From NCBI RefSeq assembly GCF_030506305.1, contig NZ_CP119421.1, positions 2,209,501 to 2,273,500 on the forward strand: DNA of 64,000 nucleotides. The letters are read 5' to 3'. Positions 45,568 to 53,979 of this stretch are shown one piece after another. The DNA is from Porifericola rhodea (lineage in GTDB: Bacteria; Bacteroidota; Bacteroidia; Cytophagales; Cyclobacteriaceae). Position numbers and translations under genes: made by a program. A model generated the notes under the pieces. That model had not been told where the DNA came from. It searched no databases and saw nothing but the letters and a program-made list of their open reading frames with translations. The first letter of the stretch is position 1, and each line of letters opens with the position of its first letter.

Positions 45568-46344
45568 TTATCCGTAAATCTCATTAAGAATACCAGCCAG
45601 ACGTACGCCTGCTACAAGAAGCTGATGCTCTACTGTAGCGTAATTCTGGTATGAGTACTGATAACCCAGGCGCTTGTTATCGGGAACATCATAAACCTGA
45701 GGGCGTAGTTCCATGGCTTCGGCAAGCCATTGTTCGGGGCTGGAAGACTGCCACTGCTGTACCAGCCTTTCGGTAGCTCTGCGGTTAAGGTGCTGTGCCA
45801 GTTCGGTATAGCTTAGTTGCTTTCCGTCAATCATATCACTGTCCCATACGCGGTGCAGGTTGGAGGGCTCTCCCATCCACTCCACTTTAACATCATTCCC
45901 TCCGCGGTCTTCGCCATTGCCTACATGCAGGGGCTGGTGCAGGTCTCCTACCAGATGTACGAGCATCATCAGGTACTCTTTTTCTTCCTGCTGACTTAAG
46001 GTATCTGTTTTAAGTGCAGCAATAATCTTTTGAGTCATGCCAAAGGCATCTCCCGCTTCTTCCTGTATGTCGGCATTATAGCTGGTATTGTCAGGTATGG
46101 TTACCCAATGCCAGGTGTTGGTATAGTCATAAGCATCGTCGGAACGGATTTCATCCATCCAGGTGCTAACCATTGCCAGAGAGAGTGGTCCCAATACTTG
46201 GCTGATATTTTTTGTGGCTTTCTTGCTCAGATGCCATTCCGCAATCTGACCGACGGCTCTATGGCCGATTTGTCCCCACCCGAAAAGGGGGGTATACACT
46301 AGCTGTACAAAAAAAGCTATGAGCAGAGTAGTAACTTTATACAT
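45568..46344 (-). CDS. S1/P1-type zinc nuclease
   Basis: Secreted nuclease of the S1/P1 family, cutting single-stranded DNA and RNA. From the ATG at 46344 the protein has 258 residues: a signal peptide (VTTLLIAFFVQLVYTPLFG), then a mature chain beginning WGQIGHRAVGQIAEWHL, in which the N-terminal tryptophan and the histidine are zinc ligands. HWVTIPD and LVHLVGDLHQPLHVGNGEDRGGND supply further ligands, and NLHRVWDSDMID completes the site. The frame remains open to 46458, but the extra 38 residues would place a polar segment before the signal peptide, so I prefer the internal ATG. It may scavenge phosphate or nucleosides. Confidence 0.9.
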   Translation of the reverse strand: MYKVTTLLIAFFVQLVYTPLFGWGQIGHRAVGQIAEWHLSKKATKNISQVLGPLSLAMVSTWMDEIRSDDAYDYTNTWHWVTIPDNTSYNADIQEEAGDAFGMTQKIIAALKTDTLSQQEEKEYLMMLVHLVGDLHQPLHVGNGEDRGGNDVKVEWMGEPSNLHRVWDSDMIDGKQLSYTELAQHLNRRATERLVQQWQSSSPEQWLAEAMELRPQVYDVPDNKRLGYQYSYQNYATVEHQLLVAGVRLAGILNEIYG

Positions 46345-46573
46345 AGAAGTTTTTTTGGCAAACTTAAAAAAATATACGCTAGCACTGTGTGCTATCAGGA
46401 TTATGTTGCTGTTAATTACCGTGGGCCATACCATTTTAAAGCATATAGATTTTTTCAAAAAGGGCTGTAGTCAAAATTTTTAGCATTGTTAAGAATTTGC
46501 AGCTCAATTGAAAGGTGTTTTATGAGGTGGCTTTGCTAATCTTTCAATATTTTAGGATTTCACAAGAAATTCT

Positions 46574-49237
46574 ATGTTTTATATGAAACACCAACTACAC
46601 AAAATTCTAACTGCCTTGTGTCTTTTTCTCTGTCTGCTTGTGCGCGTACAGGCGCAGGAAGTAGAACTGCTAGACGAAAAATATGCTTTTGATCCGGAAC
46701 TAAGCTATGATACATCCATTCCTTCTCCGGCAGATTTTCTGGGCTATGAACTAGGCGAAGAGCTTACTTTTTATCTCAATGTAGTCCGTTATCTGGAAAC
46801 GCTGGCAGAGGCCTCTCCCAAAGTAACGTTGGGTAGCTACGGCAAAACCTACGAGGGGCGTGAGCTGGTCTATCTGGTGATTTCTTCGGAGGCTAATCAA
46901 CAAAATATAGAAGAGATCAGGCAAAATAACCTGCGTCTTGCAGACCCTACCTCTTTGAACGGCTCCGAGGCTGATGCGCTTATTTCTGAGCAGCCTGTAA
47001 TCACTTCTATGAGCTACAACATTCATGGAAACGAAACTTCCAGTACCGAAGCCGCTATGCAGGTAGCTTACCGCCTGGCGGCCGCAGAGGATGAGGAGAC
47101 AGCCCAGATTCTCGATAACTCAGTCATTATTATGTACCCCTGTATTAATCCAGACGGGCGCGACCGATATGTTTACTGGTATAATGCCATGAAGAGAGAG
47201 GTGGTGGCGCACGAGCCTTTTGATGTGGAGCATGACGAGCCCTGGCCGCAGGGGCGAACTAACCATTACTGGTTTGACCTAAACCGCGACTGGGTATGGC
47301 TGGTGCACCCGGAGTCGCGCGGACATATCGCTACTTATCAGCAATGGATGCCGCAGGTGCATGTAGACTATCATGAGCAGGGCTATAATAGTAACTACTT
47401 TACTACGCCGGGCACTACTCCCCGTAATTTGCTCCTTCCTGATCGCTATGAAGCACTGGCAGATACCTTTGGTATGGCTAATGTAAAGGCCTTTGACGAA
47501 AACCAGATCTCTTACTTTACACGAGAGGCCTTCGACTTTTTCTATCCTGGCTATGGGTCTAGTTACCCTAGTGTAATGGGAGCTATAGGCATGCTAACAG
47601 AGCAGGGAGGCATCGGTGGAGGCCGGGCCATTGAGACAGACGACAGCTTTGTACTGACACTTCGTAATAGAGTGTTTGATCATTATACAACGTCTTTTGC
47701 CACCTTTGCCAAAGCGGCAGAGCATAAAAAGATATTTCTTCAGTACTTCTATAATGCTATGAATCCGGCTAATAGCAAGTCAGATGTAAAAGCATATATA
47801 CTGCCGGATGAGCCGGACACTTATCTGTACAATGTAATAGACATGCTAATGAGCCATGGCGTAAAGGTAGAGCGTGCGGAAAATGATTTTTCTGTCCGAA
47901 ATGCCATAGAATACGCTTACGGCAATAGTAGTCAGAAAAACTTTGCCGCGGGTAGCTTCATTATTTCTACCAACCAGCCCAAACATTTGTTTATCAATTC
48001 GGTGATGCAGCGCCAGATGGAGATTGAAGATTCTGTAATGTACGATATGGCTACCTGGTCCGCTCCACTAGCTTATAACCTTGAAGTATATTCCAGTAGC
48101 CAAGCTGTGAATGTTAATACCCGGGTGCTGGAAACCGCTCCAACTTATGCCAGTGGAGTAGAAAATGAGGAGGCAAGTTATGCTTTTGTCGTAGACTGGA
48201 AGCAGCGCTATGCGCCCAAAGCCCTGGCGCTACTGTGGGACAAAGGATATCAGGTACGGAGTGCCAAACAGCCTTTTGGCAGTGGGGATACGCAATTCTC
48301 GCGAGGCTCTATAATCGTGTTAATGGGCAGAAACAGCAAAAGCGACAAAGAGATACAGGCCGATATGAGAGAAGTAGCAGAAGAGGCGCAGGTCAGAATA
48401 ACTGGGCTCAACAGCGGACGCATGCAAAATGGTATTGATCTCTCTTCCAGAGATAGTGAGACACTTTTTAAGCCTAAAGTTGCCATGCTCATAGATCAGC
48501 CCTTTTCTGTATATACTTCAGGGCAACTGTGGTTTTTGTTTGATCAGGATACACATTTCCCTATTTCTCGTATTCGGGCTAATACCCTGAGCCAGACCTC
48601 GCTACCCAAACTGGGGCGCCGCTATGGCTATACTAATCTCTATGACTATGATGTACTCCTGCTACCCGGCACCGATGATATGGAGGCGGTGTTTGATAAA
48701 GAATCGCTTAAAAGTCTGAAGGAATGGGTGAGTGCCGGAGGTACGCTTATCGCTACCGAAGAGTCTGCACACTATTTTACCAAAGATAAATCTGGTTTTA
48801 CAGATGTAGAAATGGTAGTGTCTGATGAAGATAGCACCGAAGAGGCAAAATATCTGCGTTACGAAGATAGGGAAGAGTACTATGGGTGGAAGCGAGTACC
48901 AGGCTCTGCGCTAAACGCTAATATCGACGACTCGCACCCTCTGGCTTTTGGACTGGACGATCATCTCTATACTCTTAAGTTTGGCAGCGATGCGCTTCTG
49001 GCAGATCCCGGTCTGCAAACTGTTGGTTATTATAATCGTGAGGCTGAGCGGCTGCTGGCGTCTGGCTATGCCTCCCAAGAGAATCTGCAAAAGCTGGCAG
49101 GGCATACCTTTGCTGCTGTAAAACCTATGGGGCAAGGTAAAGTCGTCTTTTTATTAGATAATACTCAGTACCGTATGTTCTGGAGAGGGCCTTCTCGCAT
49201 GATGCAAAATGCAGTGATGTTGCTGCCCGGTATGTAA
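46574..49237 (+). CDS. M14-family zinc carboxypeptidase with C-terminal GATase-like domain
   Basis: Secreted metallopeptidase of 887 residues. After a signal peptide (ILTALCLFLCLLVRVQAQ) the M14 domain has the zinc motif HGNE in YNIHGNETSSTE (about residue 150), the substrate-binding NPDGRDRY, the third zinc histidine in HVDYHEQGYNSNYF, and the catalytic glutamate in MLTEQGG. The C-terminal ~200 residues resemble a class I glutamine-amidotransferase/DJ-1-like fold (YDVLLLPGTDD, VSAGGTLIATEESAHYF). The same combination occurs in other Bacteroidota peptidases. A second ATG lies three codons in (46583), and either could be the start. It is convergent with the next gene and closed by a long hairpin. 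Confidence 0.92.
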   Translation: MFYMKHQLHKILTALCLFLCLLVRVQAQEVELLDEKYAFDPELSYDTSIPSPADFLGYELGEELTFYLNVVRYLETLAEASPKVTLGSYGKTYEGRELVYLVISSEANQQNIEEIRQNNLRLADPTSLNGSEADALISEQPVITSMSYNIHGNETSSTEAAMQVAYRLAAAEDEETAQILDNSVIIMYPCINPDGRDRYVYWYNAMKREVVAHEPFDVEHDEPWPQGRTNHYWFDLNRDWVWLVHPESRGHIATYQQWMPQVHVDYHEQGYNSNYFTTPGTTPRNLLLPDRYEALADTFGMANVKAFDENQISYFTREAFDFFYPGYGSSYPSVMGAIGMLTEQGGIGGGRAIETDDSFVLTLRNRVFDHYTTSFATFAKAAEHKKIFLQYFYNAMNPANSKSDVKAYILPDEPDTYLYNVIDMLMSHGVKVERAENDFSVRNAIEYAYGNSSQKNFAAGSFIISTNQPKHLFINSVMQRQMEIEDSVMYDMATWSAPLAYNLEVYSSSQAVNVNTRVLETAPTYASGVENEEASYAFVVDWKQRYAPKALALLWDKGYQVRSAKQPFGSGDTQFSRGSIIVLMGRNSKSDKEIQADMREVAEEAQVRITGLNSGRMQNGIDLSSRDSETLFKPKVAMLIDQPFSVYTSGQLWFLFDQDTHFPISRIRANTLSQTSLPKLGRRYGYTNLYDYDVLLLPGTDDMEAVFDKESLKSLKEWVSAGGTLIATEESAHYFTKDKSGFTDVEMVVSDEDSTEEAKYLRYEDREEYYGWKRVPGSALNANIDDSHPLAFGLDDHLYTLKFGSDALLADPGLQTVGYYNREAERLLASGYASQENLQKLAGHTFAAVKPMGQGKVVFLLDNTQYRMFWRGPSRMMQNAVMLLPGM

Positions 49238-49278
49238 AAGCAGACAGGCACATGAAATTTTCATGTGCCTGTCTGCTT
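49238..49278. terminator. Long bidirectional terminator hairpin
   Basis: Two perfectly complementary 20-base arms (49238-49257 and 49259-49278) are separated by one base, starting at the base after the peptidase stop codon. It lies between two converging genes and would serve both. The real loop is probably the AAATTTT at the centre. No long T tract follows on the plus strand. Confidence 0.7.
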
Positions 49279-49307
49279 ATAATTAATCCTACAAAAAAAA
49301 AGAGATT

Positions 49308-49829
49308 TTAGCGCGCTTTGTTTACTTTAATTTCGGGTGAGGTACCAGTAAATACTTCTACCTTGGTATCCTTCATCCATACCTTTCCTGCTTCGTTCAA
49401 CAATACGCCGTAAGAGACAATATCGCTTTCCGGAGCTACATCTAACACTATAGAATAGTCTCGCCAGTCCTGGGTGTTTTTTATCGCATGACTCACCATA
49501 TTTTCGTACGCGTAAATTTCGTTGGTTTTAGTATCAGCTACGCGCATCCAGAGCCCTACCCAGCCTTTGATATCTTCAGTTTTAACAGAAGCAGTAAACT
49601 TAATCTTCTTACCTTTAAAGGGCTTAGATGAAATATTTTTCATAATAGTGCCCCACCCCTTTACACTCTCCTGATTGGACCGTAGATGTAGTACCTGTTT
49701 CTTTTTTATGTTTTGGGTAATAAAGTCATAGGCATAGGCTTTGTCTCCATTCTTATACCAATCCGGCTCGCGGAGGTCGCTACTAAAAGCAGTGAGAAGA
49801 AATATAGACAGTATTGCAAGTAATTTCAT
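49308..49829 (-). CDS. Secreted carbohydrate-binding-like protein of unknown function
   Basis: A 173-residue protein from the ATG at 49829: a signal peptide (LLAILSIFLLTAFSS) and one beta-sandwich-like domain. The segments GWGTIMKNISSKPFKGKKI, KTEDIKGWVGLWMRV, DWRDYSIVLDV and YGVLLNEAGKVWMKDTK follow the jelly-roll domain found at the C-terminus of some bacterial transcription regulators, here free and secreted. The frame extends to a GTG at 49859 through two more ATG codons, but the chosen ATG gives the best signal peptide. No partner is evident. Confidence 0.75.
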   Translation of the reverse strand: MKLLAILSIFLLTAFSSDLREPDWYKNGDKAYAYDFITQNIKKKQVLHLRSNQESVKGWGTIMKNISSKPFKGKKIKFTASVKTEDIKGWVGLWMRVADTKTNEIYAYENMVSHAIKNTQDWRDYSIVLDVAPESDIVSYGVLLNEAGKVWMKDTKVEVFTGTSPEIKVNKAR

Positions 49830-50260
49830 GGCATACATATTTAGAGTTGACCCTGGCACTTGTGCATCTTATGTTGGGTATATACTAGGTGTACCATGAA
49901 GTGAAACAGGAAAAACTGTTTAAGGTGCTATTTCCTATTACCTTCGGTACTTTTACAGAAAACGCTTCATTTCAATTGTAAATTATCTGCGGTTGACTTT
50001 TTGTGGCATGATGGAATATACAAAAAAATGCTTTTGATGTCTATTATTCTTATTTTTTATACATCCTCAAAATTTTGCATCTGGGTAGTACCACAGATAC
50101 GGCAAAAACCTTTTTTAGGCTCATACACAAATACTTGTATGAGTGTAGAGCAAGACGAAGTTACCTCAGTATTTAAACGTTTTTACCCGTAATTTTGATG
50201 TGTTGATATCTATTTTATCATAAAAATGTTATACCAATACCTATACTTACTCCTCCAAAA
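49830..50260. other. Intergenic region without recognisable features
   Basis: A 431-base gap between the two minus-strand genes for the secreted protein and the methyltransferase. A 63-codon open frame on the plus strand (50001-50192) begins with TTG, has unusual residue content and no recognisable start signals, so I do not count it. I see no clear terminator for the methyltransferase gene here. Confidence 0.5.
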
Positions 50261-50935
50261 TTATAGCTCAGCAACCCGCCATACAGCCATGCATTTATCC
50301 TGAAAAGCCCCTTCCATTTCACTACAGTTTTCGTTGAGCAATGCTAAAGGCTTAGGAAAATTAAATGGGTGAAGGCAGAAGTTTAGTGGTCGCCAGCCAC
50401 CGGTAACAATATCTTTGTTCTCATCTTCTTGCGTAAAATGTGTGGACATCAGGTATTGAGCACCACTTTTTTTGATATTAGCAATAGCTTTATATACATC
50501 CGCGATAGAAAAGTGCACGAGACAATCTCGGCAAAAGATCAGATCTACTTTTGGTAATAAATCTTCCAGAAGGTTTTTTTCTATAAACTGTCTTCCTTCT
50601 TTGCCATAGGTGGTTTGATTCTGTTTTACCAGCTCAGTTACAATATCGGCTCCGGTGTATGCAACATGATCTAAAGACACTTTACTCATCCAGTAAAAAT
50701 CTCCGCAGGGTATGTCCAGGATGCTTTTTACCTTTAGCTGATTAAGAATTTCAGGCAGTTCTCTTCTTAATGTAGCTGTCTGTTCAAGGTTAGAGCCTTC
50801 TCCCGAAACAGATTCTTGGGTATTGATATTCCAGCTACTTTGTTTGTAGATATCCTCAAAAACTGCTTTGGTAGTCTGGTTCTGAAATGCTTCCCCATTA
50901 GCGTAGGGGTACAACTGATCTCTGGTAGACATCAT
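50261..50935 (-). CDS. Class I SAM-dependent methyltransferase
   Basis: A 224-residue methyltransferase with SAM motif I in ILDIPCGDFYWM, motif II in YTGADIV, and motif IV in VDLIFCRDCLVHF, which is followed by YLMSTHF. The DIPCGD variant of motif I is found in a group of methyltransferases associated with glycan or lipid modification, though this does not define the substrate. Two ATG codons stand at the start, either could be used. The CapK-like gene is divergent, 273 bases away. Confidence 0.85.
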   Translation of the reverse strand: MMSTRDQLYPYANGEAFQNQTTKAVFEDIYKQSSWNINTQESVSGEGSNLEQTATLRRELPEILNQLKVKSILDIPCGDFYWMSKVSLDHVAYTGADIVTELVKQNQTTYGKEGRQFIEKNLLEDLLPKVDLIFCRDCLVHFSIADVYKAIANIKKSGAQYLMSTHFTQEDENKDIVTGGWRPLNFCLHPFNFPKPLALLNENCSEMEGAFQDKCMAVWRVAEL

Positions 50936-51208
50936 ATTAATTTTAATAAAACGTACGGCTAAAGTCGGCTACCCGACTAAGCCACTTGTAAATTTTACTT
51001 ACGGGATTATACAAAATCCTGAGCAAACAGGGTGGAAATAAAAGAGAAATTTACTAGTATTCAATATAGGCAAAGTTGTACGAATTTTAGGGTGAAAGTA
51101 TGCTTTGCTTATGCTCAGAATTTTACTGCTGAAAACATGTTGCCATACAAATCCGAACTGGCTCACATGATCGTAGATGAGGTATCAACCTAAGCTAAGA
51201 ATACCAAT

Positions 51209-52522
51209 ATGTTACTGAAACAATACATTAACCAACAACTACGCTACAACTATTATTTTTACCAAAGGCTTAAAGCTGTACAGAAGCAGGAGCAATGGAG
51301 TGAGCAACAACTGAAAGAAGAACAAAACAGGAAGTTTATTAATCTCCTTAGACGAGCTTACAAACATTCCCCTTTTTACCGAAAGTTTTATCAGGAGCAT
51401 GCGGTGCATATCGGTCAGATACAAACGGTAGAAGATGTTACTCAGCTACCGGTACTGACCAAGAAAGAGGTAAGAGATCATTGTCGGGAAATATTTATAG
51501 GTAATAAGTGTAACAGGGTATCTGCCTACACTAGCGGCACAACAGGCAAGCCTACGCAGGTATATCGCAACTATCAGTCTACTATAGAGGAAGGAGCCTA
51601 TCAGTGGGCGTATCGTATGAAGCTGGGCCATACACCAGGAATGAAGACAGTAGTGCTTAAGGGGAACCTACGGCGCGACTGTAAAGAAATATATGATCCC
51701 TTTGCCAAAACGCTGGAGCTTTCCAGCTACCACCTGAGCCAAAAAAACGCCCGCTGGTATTATGATAAAATAAGTAAATTCAGGCCGAATGCTATTTTGG
51801 CTTACCCTAGTTCGGTAGAAAGTCTGGCGAATCTTTTTCACTCGCTTAACACTTGCTTTGAAATACCGCTGGTCTTTACCTCTTCCGAAACACTATACGG
51901 CCATCAGCGCAACAAAATAGAGGCGACTTTCAATTGTAAAATTGCCGACTGGTACGGCAATGCCGAAAGAACAATAGCTCTACAGCAAAAGGAGGATGGT
52001 AATTATGAAAACTTGCCTCTTTACTCTTTTGAGACCTTTTACGAGGATTATCTGCTAAGCACAGGACTTAGTAATAGCTGTTTTCCATTAATCAACTATC
52101 GTGTAGATGATATCATCAAACCTATGGTAAAGCGCACAAAATCATGCAGATACACTGTAAGCCATATACAGGGTAGAAGTGATGATAAGCTAATTTTGCG
52201 AGATGGCACACGGATCGGGTTGTTATGGGGAGCTTTTGACAGGGTGCCAAATTTGTGTAAGGCACAGATAGTACAGTACCGTCCTGAGTGTTTTGAGGTA
52301 AACATAGTCCCTGGAGATAAGTTTAGGGCTGAGGATGAGAGTTTTTTAAACAAAAAACTGAGAGAATTTGTGGGCGATGATGCGGTGTTTAGTATTCATA
52401 AAGTAGCTGATAGTAAAATAATTCGCAGTAAGACAGGTAAGTACAAACTGGTGGTTAATTACTTCCTTAAAAAACATACCCAACAAATGCTTCACACGAA
52501 GTCAGCGGCACAGCTCTCTTAG
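51209..52522 (+). CDS. CapK/phenylacetate-CoA ligase-like AMP-binding protein
   Basis: A 437-residue member of the adenylate-forming superfamily that resembles CapK and coenzyme F390 synthetases more than full phenylacetate-CoA ligases. The ATP-binding loop is TSGTTGKPTQVYRN (about residues 110-123), the middle has YPSSVESLANLFHSL, and VFTSSETLYG and DWYGNAER form the acyl-adenylate site. CapK relatives occur in capsule clusters and may activate an acid for attachment. The acid here is unknown. The gene is plus-strand, with 140 bases to the next gene. Confidence 0.82.
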   Translation: MLLKQYINQQLRYNYYFYQRLKAVQKQEQWSEQQLKEEQNRKFINLLRRAYKHSPFYRKFYQEHAVHIGQIQTVEDVTQLPVLTKKEVRDHCREIFIGNKCNRVSAYTSGTTGKPTQVYRNYQSTIEEGAYQWAYRMKLGHTPGMKTVVLKGNLRRDCKEIYDPFAKTLELSSYHLSQKNARWYYDKISKFRPNAILAYPSSVESLANLFHSLNTCFEIPLVFTSSETLYGHQRNKIEATFNCKIADWYGNAERTIALQQKEDGNYENLPLYSFETFYEDYLLSTGLSNSCFPLINYRVDDIIKPMVKRTKSCRYTVSHIQGRSDDKLILRDGTRIGLLWGAFDRVPNLCKAQIVQYRPECFEVNIVPGDKFRAEDESFLNKKLREFVGDDAVFSIHKVADSKIIRSKTGKYKLVVNYFLKKHTQQMLHTKSAAQLS

Positions 52523-52575
52523 AACTAAGTTTCACCTTATCATTCTGACAATATGTTTTTAGCAGTATTGGCAGC

Positions 52576-52605
52576 TTGATTTGTTGGGCTTAATCAGCAT
52601 CTTTG
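52576..52605 (+). promoter_or_regulatory. Promoter of the D-2-hydroxyacid dehydrogenase gene
   Basis: A TTG (52576-52578) is followed after 19 bases by CATCTTTG, a seven-of-eight match to the -7 consensus TAnnTTTG. The spacing is the normal one for Bacteroidota promoters. The leader to the ATG at 52663 would be about 50 bases. Confidence 0.42.
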
Positions 52606-52662
52606 TACAGAATCATCTATATTTAGGTAGCATATTTATCGATTGGATAACATCAATTTTTT

Positions 52663-53613
52663 ATGGCAAAAATTCTTGTGTCTTACCGTTTGCCGGAGGC
52701 GGGTTTGCAATCTCTGGCTGAGCAGCATACGCTCATTACTCCAGATCAGCTAAAGTTTAGTCGCGATGAAATTATGGAGCGAATAGTAGATTGTGACGCC
52801 CTGCTGGCGGCCAGCCTCAAAGTAGATCAGGAGATGATTGAGCGTGGAACAAATTTGAAAATCATTGCCAACTACGGAGCAGGTGTTGATAAAATTGATG
52901 TGGCTTTCGCGAAGGAAAAAGGAATTGTAGTTACTAACACACCTACAGCAGTTACTGAAGCTACGGCAGAGCTTGCTTTTGGCCTGATGCATAGCCTGCT
53001 CAGGAGGATCACAGAGTGTGACCGACACCTGCGCAGCGATCCTGACTTCTACTGGGGCATGATGCGTCAGCACATAGGACATAGCCTGTATGGTAAAACT
53101 TTGGGTATTGTAGGGCTGGGAAAAATCGGCAGAGCCCTGGCTCGTCGCGCATTGGCTGCTCGTATGCAGGTAATCTACCATAACAGAACGCCTATCTTCA
53201 ATAAATTTGAGCAGGAAAGTGGCGCGCGCTACACCTCCTTGGATGAGCTACTTCAACAGTCAGATATTGTCTCATTGCATACACCTCTTACAGATTCTAC
53301 CCACCATATGATTGGGGCGCATCAACTAAGCATTATGAAAGAAAGTGCTTTTCTGATTAACACTGCGAGAGGAGCCGTAGTAGACGAGTCTGCTCTGCTT
53401 ACTTATCTGCAGGAAGGAAAAATAGCAGGGGCTGCCCTGGATGTGTTTGAGCAGGAACCCAAATTTTCAGAAGCTTTCAAAGCGATGGATAATGTAGTGC
53501 TTACCCCACATATTGGTACTGAAACTATAGAGTCCAGAACGGAAATGACTCATGAGGCAGTAGCCAACCTTATGTACTTCTTTGAAAGAGGTAAGGGGCT
53601 AAACATCGTATGA
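52663..53613 (+). CDS. D-isomer-specific 2-hydroxyacid dehydrogenase
   Basis: NAD-dependent dehydrogenase of 316 residues that interconverts 2-keto acids and D-2-hydroxy acids (glyoxylate/hydroxypyruvate or D-lactate types). The Rossmann motif is GIVGLGKIGRALARRA. The catalytic set is Arg in NTARGAVVDE, Glu in LDVFEQEP and His in TPHIGTET. Cytoplasmic. A good terminator follows, so it is separate from the rhamnose cluster, although lactate formed there could be a substrate. That is inference. Confidence 0.92.
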   Translation: MAKILVSYRLPEAGLQSLAEQHTLITPDQLKFSRDEIMERIVDCDALLAASLKVDQEMIERGTNLKIIANYGAGVDKIDVAFAKEKGIVVTNTPTAVTEATAELAFGLMHSLLRRITECDRHLRSDPDFYWGMMRQHIGHSLYGKTLGIVGLGKIGRALARRALAARMQVIYHNRTPIFNKFEQESGARYTSLDELLQQSDIVSLHTPLTDSTHHMIGAHQLSIMKESAFLINTARGAVVDESALLTYLQEGKIAGAALDVFEQEPKFSEAFKAMDNVVLTPHIGTETIESRTEMTHEAVANLMYFFERGKGLNIV

Positions 53614-53636
53614 TCATTAGAAATTACTAATTACCT

Positions 53637-53675
53637 AACTCTCCTGTACCTTGTTGTATGGGAGAGTTTTTTTTC
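53637..53675 (+). terminator. Rho-independent terminator
   Basis: Stem AACTCTCC / GGAGAGTT, with additional wobble-containing pairs inside (TGTAC with GTATG) and a six-base loop, followed by eight Ts. It ends the dehydrogenase transcript 24 bases after its stop. Confidence 0.8.
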
Positions 53676-53979
53676 TTTAAACTCTGGCTTTAAGACTTTC
53701 CTCAACATAAGCTTTCATTTAAAAAGAACCGCTTATATGTGCTTTATTCAATTCTTAAACCACAGGCTAAAGCAGATAAACGGACTAGGGCAAGCGCTAT
53801 AAGCAAGGTATTTAGCTTTATGAAAATTTTAAAATACCAAATAAATTAACCAACTTAATTAAGCTATTTAGCATAGCTAAGGCTTTTTTTAAACATTTAT
53901 TAGTTGTGCTCAGGGTAGTGCAGGATAGAAATACCTGAACTTTTGCCTAATTACCGGGCTGATTAGACTTTGACACAAT
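53676..53979. other. Upstream region of the rhamnose cluster
   Basis: A 304-base AT-rich stretch before the isomerase gene. A hairpin AGCTAT / ATAGCT with a five-base loop at 53862-53878, in which TTAGC/GCTAA offers an alternative pairing, is followed by AAGGC and seven Ts, so it could be a terminator or an attenuator. Two poor -7-like sequences, AACTTTTG (ending about 53946) and TTAGACTTTG (ending about 53972), lie nearer the start. No regulator gene is present. Confidence 0.4.

Noticed and set aside
46345-46458. Extended N-terminus of the S1/P1 nuclease
   Set aside because: The internal ATG at 46344 gives a normal signal peptide directly before the conserved tryptophan; the extra 38 residues do not fit the family.
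50001-50192. 63-codon open frame beginning with TTG
   Set aside because: The start is TTG, the composition is not protein-like and the frame lies in a region that must hold the promoter of a minus-strand gene.
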